Assembly (NCBI GenBank): GCA_020443945.1
Contig: JAIZWN010000585.1
Coordinates: 1-6,170, forward strand
Reading direction: 5' to 3'
Length of the DNA: 6,170 bases
From: Candidatus Thiosymbion ectosymbiont of Robbea hypermnestra
Lineage (GTDB): Bacteria; Pseudomonadota; Gammaproteobacteria; Chromatiales; Chromatiaceae
A program made the position numbers and the translations under genes. The notes below the pieces were generated by a model that searched no databases, had not been told where the DNA came from, and saw only the letters and a list, made by a program, of their open reading frames with translations. Below are positions 1 to 6,097 of the stretch, in pieces. The first letter of the stretch is position 1; each line of letters begins with the position of its first letter.

Positions 1-231
1 TTTCAGGGAAGTGGAGGAATCGAAACGGTGGGTGCGCAGCACGTCGGCGATGCGGCCATTGAAGCGTTCGACCATCCCGTTGGTTTGGGGCCGTCGGGGT
101 TTGATGAGGCGGTGTTCGATGGCATGTTTGGCACAGACCCGATCACAGGCGTGGGCGCCGGTGGGATGGCGCTCGCCGGTGGCACAGAAGCGGTCGGTAA
201 ATTCTTTGCCGTTATCGGTGAGGAGTTTATT
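1..231 (-). pseudogene. IS481-family transposase, C-terminal fragment
   Basis: On the minus strand a continuous frame reads through the second half of a DDE integrase-type (rve) catalytic core. It includes KLLTDNGKEF, which carries the second catalytic Asp, then ERHPTGAH, then RRPQTNGMVERFNGRI, which carries the catalytic Glu, and HRFDSSTSLK at the window edge. This order and wording are typical of IS481-family transposases. The helix-turn-helix region and first catalytic Asp, which should lie upstream, are absent. Family resemblance stops at about position 229, and the frame meets a stop at 271-273 with no plausible start. The gene is therefore cut on its N-terminal side and cannot make an active enzyme. 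The C-terminal end continues off the left edge, so whether that side is intact is unknown. The identification is firm; the exact breakpoint is good to a few bases. Confidence 0.9.
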
Positions 232-246
232 AGAGTTGTTCCTTTT

Positions 247-274
247 GTAACATTCTTTAAAATCAGTATGTTAC
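247..274. repeat. AT-rich inverted repeat, 7-bp arms
   Basis: GTAACAT at 247-253 is the exact reverse complement of ATGTTAC at 268-274, with a 14-base AT-rich spacer. It lies just beyond the point where the IS481 transposase similarity stops. It could be a protein-binding site or part of an element end. It could also be chance in AT-rich DNA. Confidence 0.4.
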
Positions 275-407
275 GAGGACCATTTGGCGTCTACCCCTTT
301 GTTTTCTGGTCAACGACCACCGTGTCGGCCTCATATTCCAACATAACCGATTGATTTTTAAAGACTCGCATCGGGAACAACTGTATTAACCATTTTCTGT
401 ACGGCCA

Positions 408-469
408 AGCGTCAACGCGATGAGCGACGCTCAGCGGGCCGGAGGCAGCCGATGATACGCCTTGACGCT
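408..469. repeat. Inverted repeat, 8-bp arms
   Basis: AGCGTCAA at 408-415 pairs exactly with TTGACGCT at 462-469. Flanking GCCA (404-407) and TGGC (475-478) could extend the pairing past a bulge. The 46-base interior is GC-rich and contains a smaller palindrome, GAGCGACGCTC (423-433). This could be a folded element of the REP or MITE kind; no function is assigned. Confidence 0.35.
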
Positions 470-608
470 GGTTTTGGCGCTTCCGAAGCCGAGGGGCGCG
501 CCCTGCGGGTAGGCCAGCGAATTCTTTCACAATCTCGGCGCGTGGGAACGAGAGAATTATCAGTCTGATCGAGAAGGCATAGGTCAAAACCTGACCCCTC
601 CCCCGCTC

Positions 609-3600
609 ATGGTGGATCCGCTTTTCATGTGGCTCCCGGCTTTGGCCGGTGTCTTGCTGCTCCCTCTCGTGCATCGATTGCACCCTAACCTCGGGGTCCT
701 GGTATTTCTGGCCGCGCTGGCCGGTATCACAGTCGTTTCCGGCCTGGGAGTCATCGCGTCGGCAGGGGGTGCCCCCGCCGCCGAGTTCCTGATTACCGGG
801 CCGGAGGCGCCCTTCTCCATCGGTCTGCGTCTGGGCCGGCAGGAGGCATTTCTCTCCCTGGCGGTCAATCTGGTCGGCTTGCTCGGCGGCTGGTATCTGC
901 TGCGGCAATTCCGGGAGCAGGCGTGGGCCTTGGTCCTGTTTCTGCTGCTGGTGCTGGGTATCGACGGCGCCATCATGAGCCGGGATCTTCTCGGTCTGTT
1001 CGTGTCCATCGGGACCACCGCCGTCGCGACCCGGGCCCTGACCGCCCTTTTCGACCGCGGTACGCGGTTGAACGGGAAGGAATCGGGAAACCGCCATTTT
1101 CCGTTTCCGCGGCGCAAACGCCCACGGATGGGCTTTTGCAACACCCTCCTGATGGGCCGGGGACGGAGCCGCGCGACCCCCGGTTCTGGATCACTGATGC
1201 GGTTTGCTTCGCTCACCACATCCTCCTACGCGAGTTACCCGCAATCTAAAGGGAAACGAGGTACTCGGTATGTCCTGGCGGGCGGTCTGGCATCGATCCT
1301 GTTTCTGTTCGGGACCCTGCTGGCCTATTACCTGACCGGCACCCTGAATATGGATGGCATGATCGCCGACCGGGGATTGTCGAACCATCCGCTGGGGACC
1401 TGGGCCCCGATCCTGCTGATCGCGGCGGTTCTGATCGGACTCGGGCCCTTTCCGGCCCATGGCCGGGGTCTGGCCGTCTATGGGGCGGTGTCCGGCGGCA
1501 TCGGCGCTTTTCTCTCGGTGGGGGTATCCACCGGCGCCCTGGCGGCGCTCCATAAGCTGCTGCCTTTGCTGCCGCCGGACCGGCTGTCTCTGGTCGCCGC
1601 CGCCGGGTTGGTGATCTTTCTGTTCGCGCACCTGATGGGGCTGGTGCAGGGGAACGCAAAGCGGCTGCTGGGCTACTCCTCCGTCGCCCAGCTGGGCCTG
1701 CTGGTGGCCGCCATCGCCTACTTGTTGCTCAGTGGCCGCGAGGGGCTGATTCCCCTGATTGCCGGTGGCCTGTTTATCAATCATCTGCTGGCCAAGGCGG
1801 GGCTCTTCTGGCTGGCGGGTAGCCTCGGCCGGGATCGGTGGCGGGACTGGACGGCGCCGGCCGGTCGGCCCTGGCTGCTGTTCCTGTTCGGCACCCTGCT
1901 CTTCGCCCTGGCGGGCTTGCCGCCTTTTCCGGGTTTCTGGGCCAGGTGGGAGCTGGTCTTGTCCCTCGCCACCGACGGCCGGTACGGCTGGCTGGCGGTG
2001 ATTTTGCTGGGTTCGCTGCTGGAGGCGGTCTATCTGCTGCGCTGGCTCGGCGTTCCCCTCGCCGGTCGGGAGCGTGTGGCGGTGCGCTCGGGGTTCTCCG
2101 GCCTGGCCCCGCCGGTGATCTTCGCGGCCCTGCTGTACGGCGCCGGTTGGTATTGGACGGCCCGGATGGGCGAGCCGGTGTTGCTCACCTGGCTGCCGCT
2201 CCTCGCGGGCGGCTTGTTGTTCCGATTCGACCGTCTGCCCAGTCGGTTCGTGGGGTTGGCCGCCTGCGCGATTTTGGGCGCCTTCGCCTGTTATCTGCTG
2301 CCCCGGCTCTCCGGGCTCGCCTGGTGGTTCGGGCTGATCTTTCTGCCCGGCGGTATCCTGCTGGTCTTCGCCTCCCTTTACCGTAAGGATGCGCGGCTGG
2401 GTCTTTACCCCCTGGTCACGGTCCTGCTGACGGCCCTGGGGCTCCTGCTCCAGGCCCGCACCGGCCTGGGCTTTTTCCATGCCTGGGTGCTCGTGACCCT
2501 GAGTGCCTATCTGCTCATTACCTTGGGCTGGAAATCCACCGGACCGGCCTTGCGCTATGTGCTCTTTTCCCTGGCCGCGGCCTATTCGATCCTGGCCGGT
2601 CTGGCCCTGGGCCAGAGTGCCTCCGGCTCGCCACTGCTCGCGGATCTGCACCAGGCGGGCGCGCTGGGTCCCGCCGTCTTCACCCTGCTGGCCCTGGGCT
2701 TTGCCATCGCAATCGGCGGTCTCGGCCTCCATGTCTGGCTCCCCGACGCCTATGCCGAGGCGGAAGACGATGTCACCGCCCTCCTCGCCTCGCTCGTCGG
2801 CAAGGCGGGCATCTTCGGGCTCCTGGTGGCCACCATCCATCTCGGCGAACAGGCGATAGGCGGCCTGGATATCCCCTACCTCCTGGGCTGGCTGGGCCTG
2901 CTCACGGCGGTATTCGGCGCCCTGACGGCCCTATTTCAGGAGGATACCAAGCGGCTGTTGGCCTATGCGGGCCTGGAGCAAGTAGGCTATATCCTCGCCG
3001 GCATCGCCCTGATGAGCCACTCGGGTTGGGTGGCGGCCCTCTATCTCTCCCTCAACCACTTTCTATGCCAGGGCCTGCTGTCGCTCGCCGTCGCGGGCGT
3101 GATCTATCGCACCGGCACCCGCGCCAGGCACCGGTTGGGCGGTCTGATCGACCCTATGCCGGTCAGTTTCTTCTGCGCCCTGATCGCCGCGGTCGCCCTG
3201 TCCGGCCTGCCGCCCCTGACCGGCTTCGGCGGCAAGTGGCTGCTGTTCGGCGGTTTGCTCGAGAAACACTGGTATCCGCAGGCGGGCCTGGTTCTCTTTT
3301 CCAGCGTTCTGGCCGGCCTCTATCTGTTGCGGCTGCTGCACGCGGTCTTTTTCGGGCCGCCCAGGCCGGAGTACCAGGCCGTCCGGGAGGTTCCCAAATG
3401 GCTGCTGCTGCCCCAGCTGGTCCTGGTCGGGATGATCCTTCTGTTTTCCCTGTTTCCCCAATCCCTGGTGCAATCCATTTCGGACGTGGTGGCGCCCCAT
3501 TACGCGATGCCCCGGCAATGGATCGGCGACCGGATCACCAATGCCGCGGGCCATTGGAACGGCTTCCTGGTTATGAATATCCTCGGGGCGGTACTGCTGG

Positions 3601-3956
3601 TGCTCTTGATCCGGGGCTTGCCGTCATGGCCCCCCGTCCGGCGGATCGGACCGTTCAATATTCCCTTCTCAGGAGGGTATCGGGTGTCGCCAAAGGCGAC
3701 ACCCTCCATGACGGAGCGGCCCGAGGGGCCGGCGACCATGCCTTTCGCCGCTAACCTTTACCCCTGCCTCGAACGGGGCCTGGCCGGGCTGGTACGGCCC
3801 TGGGCTACCCGCTTCTGGGATGCCGTCTGCGCGCGGACCCACTCCCTGGCGATGGTCCTGTATCGTCTCTACAGAGGACCCGCGCGGGCCTATGCGCGAT
3901 TCATCGCCCTCTATCTGGCCGCCCTGGCCTTTCTGGCAGGAGGAGGTCAGCCATAG
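609..3956 (+). CDS. Two-domain NuoL/NuoM/Mrp-type antiporter-like membrane protein
   Basis: The 1115-residue product is almost entirely hydrophobic segments, roughly two dozen, and contains two tandem copies of the proton-translocating antiporter fold shared by complex I NuoL/M/N, Mrp antiporters and group 4 hydrogenase subunits. Copy one spans about residues 80-480 and includes KRLLGYSSVAQLG (from K351) and NHLLAKAG (K396). Copy two spans about 600-940 and includes HVWLPDAYAEAEDD (H708), GKAGIF (K732), KRLLAYAGLEQVGY (K781) and NHFLCQG (Q821). Usual family members have one such domain in about 500 residues, so this is a double-length form. It should sit in the inner membrane and move H+ or Na+, probably with redox or carbonate-uptake partners not seen here. 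The start at 609 has no clear ribosome binding site. An ATG at 627 (M7) has a weak GGTGGA 10 bases upstream and is an alternative. Residues 154-220 and probably 1021-1035 are inserted sequence. The precise complex is not identified. Confidence 0.85.
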   Translation: MVDPLFMWLPALAGVLLLPLVHRLHPNLGVLVFLAALAGITVVSGLGVIASAGGAPAAEFLITGPEAPFSIGLRLGRQEAFLSLAVNLVGLLGGWYLLRQFREQAWALVLFLLLVLGIDGAIMSRDLLGLFVSIGTTAVATRALTALFDRGTRLNGKESGNRHFPFPRRKRPRMGFCNTLLMGRGRSRATPGSGSLMRFASLTTSSYASYPQSKGKRGTRYVLAGGLASILFLFGTLLAYYLTGTLNMDGMIADRGLSNHPLGTWAPILLIAAVLIGLGPFPAHGRGLAVYGAVSGGIGAFLSVGVSTGALAALHKLLPLLPPDRLSLVAAAGLVIFLFAHLMGLVQGNAKRLLGYSSVAQLGLLVAAIAYLLLSGREGLIPLIAGGLFINHLLAKAGLFWLAGSLGRDRWRDWTAPAGRPWLLFLFGTLLFALAGLPPFPGFWARWELVLSLATDGRYGWLAVILLGSLLEAVYLLRWLGVPLAGRERVAVRSGFSGLAPPVIFAALLYGAGWYWTARMGEPVLLTWLPLLAGGLLFRFDRLPSRFVGLAACAILGAFACYLLPRLSGLAWWFGLIFLPGGILLVFASLYRKDARLGLYPLVTVLLTALGLLLQARTGLGFFHAWVLVTLSAYLLITLGWKSTGPALRYVLFSLAAAYSILAGLALGQSASGSPLLADLHQAGALGPAVFTLLALGFAIAIGGLGLHVWLPDAYAEAEDDVTALLASLVGKAGIFGLLVATIHLGEQAIGGLDIPYLLGWLGLLTAVFGALTALFQEDTKRLLAYAGLEQVGYILAGIALMSHSGWVAALYLSLNHFLCQGLLSLAVAGVIYRTGTRARHRLGGLIDPMPVSFFCALIAAVALSGLPPLTGFGGKWLLFGGLLEKHWYPQAGLVLFSSVLAGLYLLRLLHAVFFGPPRPEYQAVREVPKWLLLPQLVLVGMILLFSLFPQSLVQSISDVVAPHYAMPRQWIGDRITNAAGHWNGFLVMNILGAVLLVLLIRGLPSWPPVRRIGPFNIPFSGGYRVSPKATPSMTERPEGPATMPFAANLYPCLERGLAGLVRPWATRFWDAVCARTHSLAMVLYRLYRGPARAYARFIALYLAALAFLAGGGQP
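1068..1268. mobile_element. 201-bp in-frame palindromic insertion within antiporter gene
   Basis: The family sequence should run from the end of one membrane helix (ALTALFDRGTR) straight into the next (YVLAGGLASILFLFG). Instead 67 hydrophilic, Arg/Ser-rich residues (154-220) intervene. The insert is bounded by an imperfect direct repeat, CGCGGTACGCGG at 1056-1067 and CGAGGTACTCGG at 1257-1268 (10 of 12 identical). This resembles a target duplication and repeats RGTR in the protein. The spacing of 201 bp is 67 codons with no stop. The 189-bp interior holds four potential hairpins: arms 1086-1091/1103-1108, 1114-1124/1129-1139 (bulged), 1157-1162/1178-1183, and 1196-1203/1215-1222 (one mismatch). 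The last resembles palindromic intergenic repeats (GATGCGGT, TTCGCTC loop) that I recall from high-GC gammaproteobacteria. That the repeats are a true target duplication is inferred. Confidence 0.65.
3669..3731. repeat. Tandem perfect hairpins in C-terminal coding region; likely second small insertion
   Basis: GGGTGTCGCC at 3682-3691 and GGCGACACCC at 3695-3704 form a perfect 10-bp stem around an AAA loop. An overlapping repeat, GGAGGGT at 3672-3678 and ACCCTCC at 3701-3707, could form instead. A second hairpin follows: CGGCCC at 3717-3722, loop GAG, GGGCCG at 3726-3731. The first hairpin encodes S1021 to T1035, a polar stretch that interrupts what would otherwise read smoothly as PFNIPF followed by ERPEGPATM. 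This suggests a 45-bp in-frame palindromic insertion, 3669-3713. There is no T-run, so it does not look like a standard intrinsic terminator. The hairpins are directly visible; the insertion reading is inference. Confidence 0.55.
3938..3946 (+). promoter_or_regulatory. Strong Shine-Dalgarno with no matching downstream gene
   Basis: AGGAGGAGG lies in the last codons of the antiporter gene, 9 bases before a GTG at 3956 that overlaps its TAG stop by one base. That is the normal geometry for translational coupling to a next operon gene. The frame opened by this GTG is only the antisense of the antitoxin gene and shows no family likeness. The site may be a relic of a partner gene displaced when the toxin-antitoxin module arrived. 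Alternatively it is a chance product of consecutive Gly codons. Confidence 0.4.
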
Positions 3957-4219
3957 TGTCTGACAACATCCTCGGCGAGCCACGCCTTGATGAGGGATTG
4001 GTAGGGCATATCCCGCCGATTGGCCTCGATTTTTATACGCTCCAGGAGTGCTTCCGGGAGACGCAACGAGATGGTTTTGGTCGAGGGTTTCAGATTCGGG
4101 AACGAAACCGACGCGGCCTGCTTCCAGTCCACATAATCACTGGAATCATGACTCTCCCAGAAGGCCCGTTCCTCGGCTTCCGTGTCGAATTCAGGGGATA
4201 CCATCTTTGGCTTGCTCAT
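3947..4219 (-). CDS. brnA: BrnA-like CopG/ribbon-helix-helix antitoxin
   Basis: The 90-residue product matches the BrnA/CopG antitoxin pattern. An acidic, Trp-containing N-terminal part (about residues 8-40, with AFWESHDSSDYVDWKQA) leads through FPNLKPSTKT to a C-terminal ribbon-helix-helix domain. That domain has the DNA-contacting strand TISLRLP (49-55), then helices ALLERIKIEANRRDM and YQSLIKAWLAE. In this family the antitoxin binds and neutralises the BrnT RNase and represses its own operon. The start at 4219 is chosen over an in-frame ATG at 4249 because AGAGAG lies a few bases upstream and MSKPKMV is a usual-length N-terminus. It overlaps brnT by 29 bp, indicating translational coupling. 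Its stop overlaps the convergent antiporter gene by 10 bp, so its last residues (about VVRHYG) may derive from the junction. Confidence 0.87.
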   Translation of the reverse strand: MSKPKMVSPEFDTEAEERAFWESHDSSDYVDWKQAASVSFPNLKPSTKTISLRLPEALLERIKIEANRRDMPYQSLIKAWLAEDVVRHYG

Positions 4220-4505
4220 AATGGATTCTCTCTTTGCGGTGCATATCACGAGCTGAAATCACGCGGATCAAGGTTCCGGAGCCACGCAGGGTAAAGGTGA
4301 TATGAAGCAATCTACCCGCGTTAGTGGCGCCAAGGGCGTGGTAGCGCGGCTCCTGTCGGCTATGCTTCGGGTCCGGCAGCAACAACAAGGGTTTATTGAA
4401 AAATACGGATTCCGCCTCCGCTTGCCTTACGCCATGTTTGTCGACACTCTTGCGAGCATTCCCTCGATCCCAGTCGAAGCCGGTTAGCTGTATCCGCTCA
4501 ATCAT
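4191..4505 (-). CDS. brnT: BrnT-family ribonuclease toxin (DUF497)
   Basis: The 104-residue product has the BrnT signature order: FDWDRGNARKSVDKHGV (residues 10-26), VFFNKPLLLLPDP (34-46), EPRYHALG (52-59), GRLLHITFTLRG (64-75) and LIRVISARDMHRKERIHYE (79-97). BrnT proteins are RelE-like mRNA-cleaving toxins of about 90-105 residues. The basic and aromatic residues expected in the active region are present, including R81, R86, R90, R93 and Y96, so the toxin looks intact. It is the first gene of a toxin-before-antitoxin operon, the usual brnTA order, and shares 29 bp with brnA. AAGG about 10 bases before the ATG is a modest ribosome binding site. The likely promoter and operator lie at about 4580-4600, giving a leader of about 70 bases. 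Confidence 0.88.
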   Translation of the reverse strand: MIERIQLTGFDWDRGNARKSVDKHGVRQAEAESVFFNKPLLLLPDPKHSRQEPRYHALGATNAGRLLHITFTLRGSGTLIRVISARDMHRKERIHYEQAKDGIP

Positions 4506-4555
4506 GTATGGAGACCTTAGAAAAATGGCGGGGCATCCCTACCCCACACGAGCGC

Positions 4556-4570
4556 CCTGAATTCTTCAGG
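4556..4570. repeat. Short inverted repeat in brnT leader
   Basis: CCTGAA at 4556-4561 and TTCAGG at 4565-4570 form a perfect 6-bp stem with a TTC loop. It falls between the predicted brnT transcription start and its start codon, so it could fold in the leader RNA or be a second half-site region for a regulator. It is short enough to be chance. Confidence 0.3.
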
Positions 4571-4579
4571 ACGCCTAAA

Positions 4580-4600
4580 TGTATATTACCAGAATATACA
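4580..4600 (-). promoter_or_regulatory. Probable brnTA operator overlapping extended -10 promoter
   Basis: TGTATATT at 4580-4587 and AATATACA at 4593-4600 form a perfect 8-bp-arm palindrome with a 5-base centre. On the minus strand the core reads TGGTAATAT, a good extended -10 (TGn plus TAATAT, at 4583-4588), pointing toward brnT 75-95 bases downstream. Ribbon-helix-helix antitoxins such as BrnA usually repress their own promoter through palindromes of this kind, so autoregulation is the natural reading. No clear -35 is seen, consistent with an extended -10 promoter. The palindrome is directly visible; the regulator assignment is inference. Confidence 0.6.
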
Positions 4601-4810
4601 CTAGCTGGTGGAATGGGCAAAGTGGAGCCTGCCTGTCTCCGCTGATCCGAGGCTCCAGCGTCCCCCAAGGTCATCTGGGCCGAGGCTCACTGCCGAATGC
4701 ACACAGCAAAGCGTGCCCATCAAAACGGCACGAACCGCGCTCGGCAAGAGGTCTACTTGACAGCTGGATCACATAAAATCCCTTCAGGCCATGGGGAACC
4801 GGTACCGATA
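4601..4810. other. Divergent intergenic region before bioA
   Basis: No gene is supported in these 210 bases. They contain the inverted repeat at 4623-4657 and an in-frame upstream extension of bioA that lacks family similarity. A TTGACA at 4757-4762 has no -10 at proper spacing. No BirA-type biotin operator half-sites are recognisable. A ribosome binding site candidate for bioA is GGGGA near 4793-4797, with a rather long spacing of about 13 bases. Confidence 0.5.
4623..4657. repeat. Inverted repeat, 8-bp arms, upstream of bioA
   Basis: TGGAGCCT at 4623-4630 is the exact reverse complement of AGGCTCCA at 4650-4657, with a 19-base spacer. It lies between the brnTA operator and bioA, about 150-190 bases before the bioA start. 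It could form a hairpin in a bioA leader or mark the edge of the toxin-antitoxin segment. No T-run follows, so a standard terminator is unlikely. Confidence 0.4.
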
Positions 4811-6097
4811 ATGACCAAGATTGCCGATCTGATCGCCGTCGATGAGGCCCACGCCTGGCATCCCTATACCTCGACCATCGACCGCGATCCGGTCTACCCC
4901 GTCGCTTCGGCCCACGGCTGCCTGATCGAGCTCGCCGACGGGCGTACCCTGATCGACGGGATGTCGTCCTGGTGGTGCGCCATCCACGGCTATAACCATC
5001 CGGTGCTGAACCAGGCGGCGACGGATCAGCTCGCGCGTATGTCCCATGTGATGTTCGGGGGGCTCACCCACGAGCCGGCGGTGGGGCTGGTGGCGCGCCT
5101 GGTGGAGCTGACGCCCGCGCCGCTCCGGCATGTTTTTCTGTGCGATTCGGGTTCCGTGTCCGTCGAGGTCGCGATCAAGCTGGCGATCCAGTACTGGCAC
5201 GCCAAGGCCAAACCTGAAAAGCACCGGTTGTTGACCATCCGCTCCGGCTATCACGGCGATACCTTCGCCGCCATGTCCGTGTGTGATCCGGTCACGGGTA
5301 TGCATGGGCTATTCTCCGGGGTGCTGTTGCAACAGCTGTTCGCGCCCGCGCCGACCTGCGGCTTCGAGGCGCCGTGCCGGGACCAGGACATCGCGGAGCT
5401 GCATGGACTGCTCGCCGAACATCATCGGGAGCTGGCCGCCGTGATCCTGGAGCCGATTGTCCAGGGCGCGGGCGGGATGCGTTTCTACTCGCCGCGGTAT
5501 CTGGAGCGGGTGCGCGCGCTTTGCGACCGCTATCGAGTCCTGCTCATCGCGGACGAGATCGCCACCGGTTTCGGGCGCACCGGGCGGCTCTTCGCCTGTG
5601 AGCACGCGGGAATCGCGCCGGACATCATGACCGTCGGCAAGGCGCTCACCGGCGGGTATCTGACCCTGGCGGCGACCCTGGCCACCGCCGAGGTGGCCCG
5701 GACCATTTCCTCCGGCGATCCGGGGGTCTTCATGCACGGCCCGACCTTCATGGGCAACCCCTTGGCCTGCGCCCTCGCCAATGCCAGTATCGACCTCTTG
5801 CTGGCATCCGACTGGCAAGCCACCATCGGGCATATCGAGCAGCTTCTCCGGGACGGACTCGCCCCCTGCGCGCAACTGCCGGGGGTGGTGGAGGTGCGGG
5901 TGTTGGGCGCCATCGGCGTGGTGGAGATGGCCCGGCCGGTGCGGATGCGCGAGATTCAGCGCCGCTTCGTCGACCGGGGCGTCTGGGTGCGACCCTTCGG
6001 CAAGCTGGTATACCTGATGCCGCCCTATATCATCACCGACGAGCAGCTCGCCACCCTGTGCCGGGCCATGGTCGAGGTACTCTCCCACAGCCCCTAG
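4811..6097 (+). CDS. bioA: Adenosylmethionine-8-amino-7-oxononanoate aminotransferase
   Basis: The 428-residue protein converts 7-keto-8-aminopelargonate to 7,8-diaminopelargonate in cytoplasmic biotin synthesis, using S-adenosylmethionine as amino donor and PLP as cofactor. It follows E. coli BioA (429 residues) throughout. Landmarks are HPYTS (Y19), GMSSWWCAIHGYNHP (W54, W55), SHVMFGG, SGSVSVEVA, GYHGDTFAAMSVCDP (Y147), EPIVQGAGGMR, ADEIATGFGRTG (PLP-binding D248), GKALTGG (PLP Lys K277), FMHGPTFMGNPLACA, and WVRPFGKLVYLMPPY (R394). All core catalytic and substrate residues are present, so it should be active. The start at 4811 is chosen because MTKIADLIAVDEAHAWHPY aligns with the E. coli N-terminus. 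An upstream ATG at 4697 would add 38 residues without family likeness. No other bio genes lie within the window. Confidence 0.97.
   Translation: MTKIADLIAVDEAHAWHPYTSTIDRDPVYPVASAHGCLIELADGRTLIDGMSSWWCAIHGYNHPVLNQAATDQLARMSHVMFGGLTHEPAVGLVARLVELTPAPLRHVFLCDSGSVSVEVAIKLAIQYWHAKAKPEKHRLLTIRSGYHGDTFAAMSVCDPVTGMHGLFSGVLLQQLFAPAPTCGFEAPCRDQDIAELHGLLAEHHRELAAVILEPIVQGAGGMRFYSPRYLERVRALCDRYRVLLIADEIATGFGRTGRLFACEHAGIAPDIMTVGKALTGGYLTLAATLATAEVARTISSGDPGVFMHGPTFMGNPLACALANASIDLLLASDWQATIGHIEQLLRDGLAPCAQLPGVVEVRVLGAIGVVEMARPVRMREIQRRFVDRGVWVRPFGKLVYLMPPYIITDEQLATLCRAMVEVLSHSP

Larger units (their letters stand above)
232..608. other. Unassigned intergenic DNA between IS relic and antiporter gene
   Basis: No gene is recognised in this stretch. 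Its first part is AT-rich: positions 241-300 are about 38% GC, against roughly 65% in the flanking genes. It then becomes mixed and finally GC-rich. Short open frames exist on both strands, but none has a recognisable domain, a start with a ribosome binding site, or a believable composition. Two inverted repeats lie inside (247-274 and 408-469). The abrupt end of transposase similarity and the composition shift suggest a patchwork of rearranged or mobile DNA. No promoter or Shine-Dalgarno sequence for the downstream gene is evident: the bases just before 609 are a C-rich run. Confidence 0.6.

Noticed and set aside
291..1097. 268-residue minus-strand open frame
   Set aside because: About 60% of it is antisense to the antiporter gene, the composition is low in hydrophobics, and there is no recognisable family. 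The part at 291-608 was inspected separately and not recognised.
1191..2840. 549-residue minus-strand open frame
   Set aside because: It is Gln/Gly/Arg-rich with no domain, and it lies wholly opposite the antiporter gene. GC-rich third positions create long antisense frames of this kind.
609..3956. Antiporter gene as a pseudogene
   Set aside because: The frame stays open for 3.3 kb, both putative insertions are multiples of three, and the helices are well preserved. Loss of activity remains possible but is not shown by the sequence.
3956..4294. Plus-strand GTG-started frame following the strong Shine-Dalgarno
   Set aside because: It is antisense to brnA and the end of brnT, and its translation shows no family likeness. 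The ribosome binding site is reported as possibly orphaned instead.
4757..4779. TTGACA with TAAAAT as a bioA promoter
   Set aside because: The spacing between the hexamers is only 11 bases, and the correct 17-base spacing gives CCCTTC, a poor -10.
4697..4810. 38-residue N-terminal extension of bioA
   Set aside because: The extension has no similarity to BioA, while the ATG at 4811 matches the E. coli N-terminus and length.
5309..6088. 259-residue minus-strand open frame
   Set aside because: It is an antisense shadow of the clearly conserved bioA gene.
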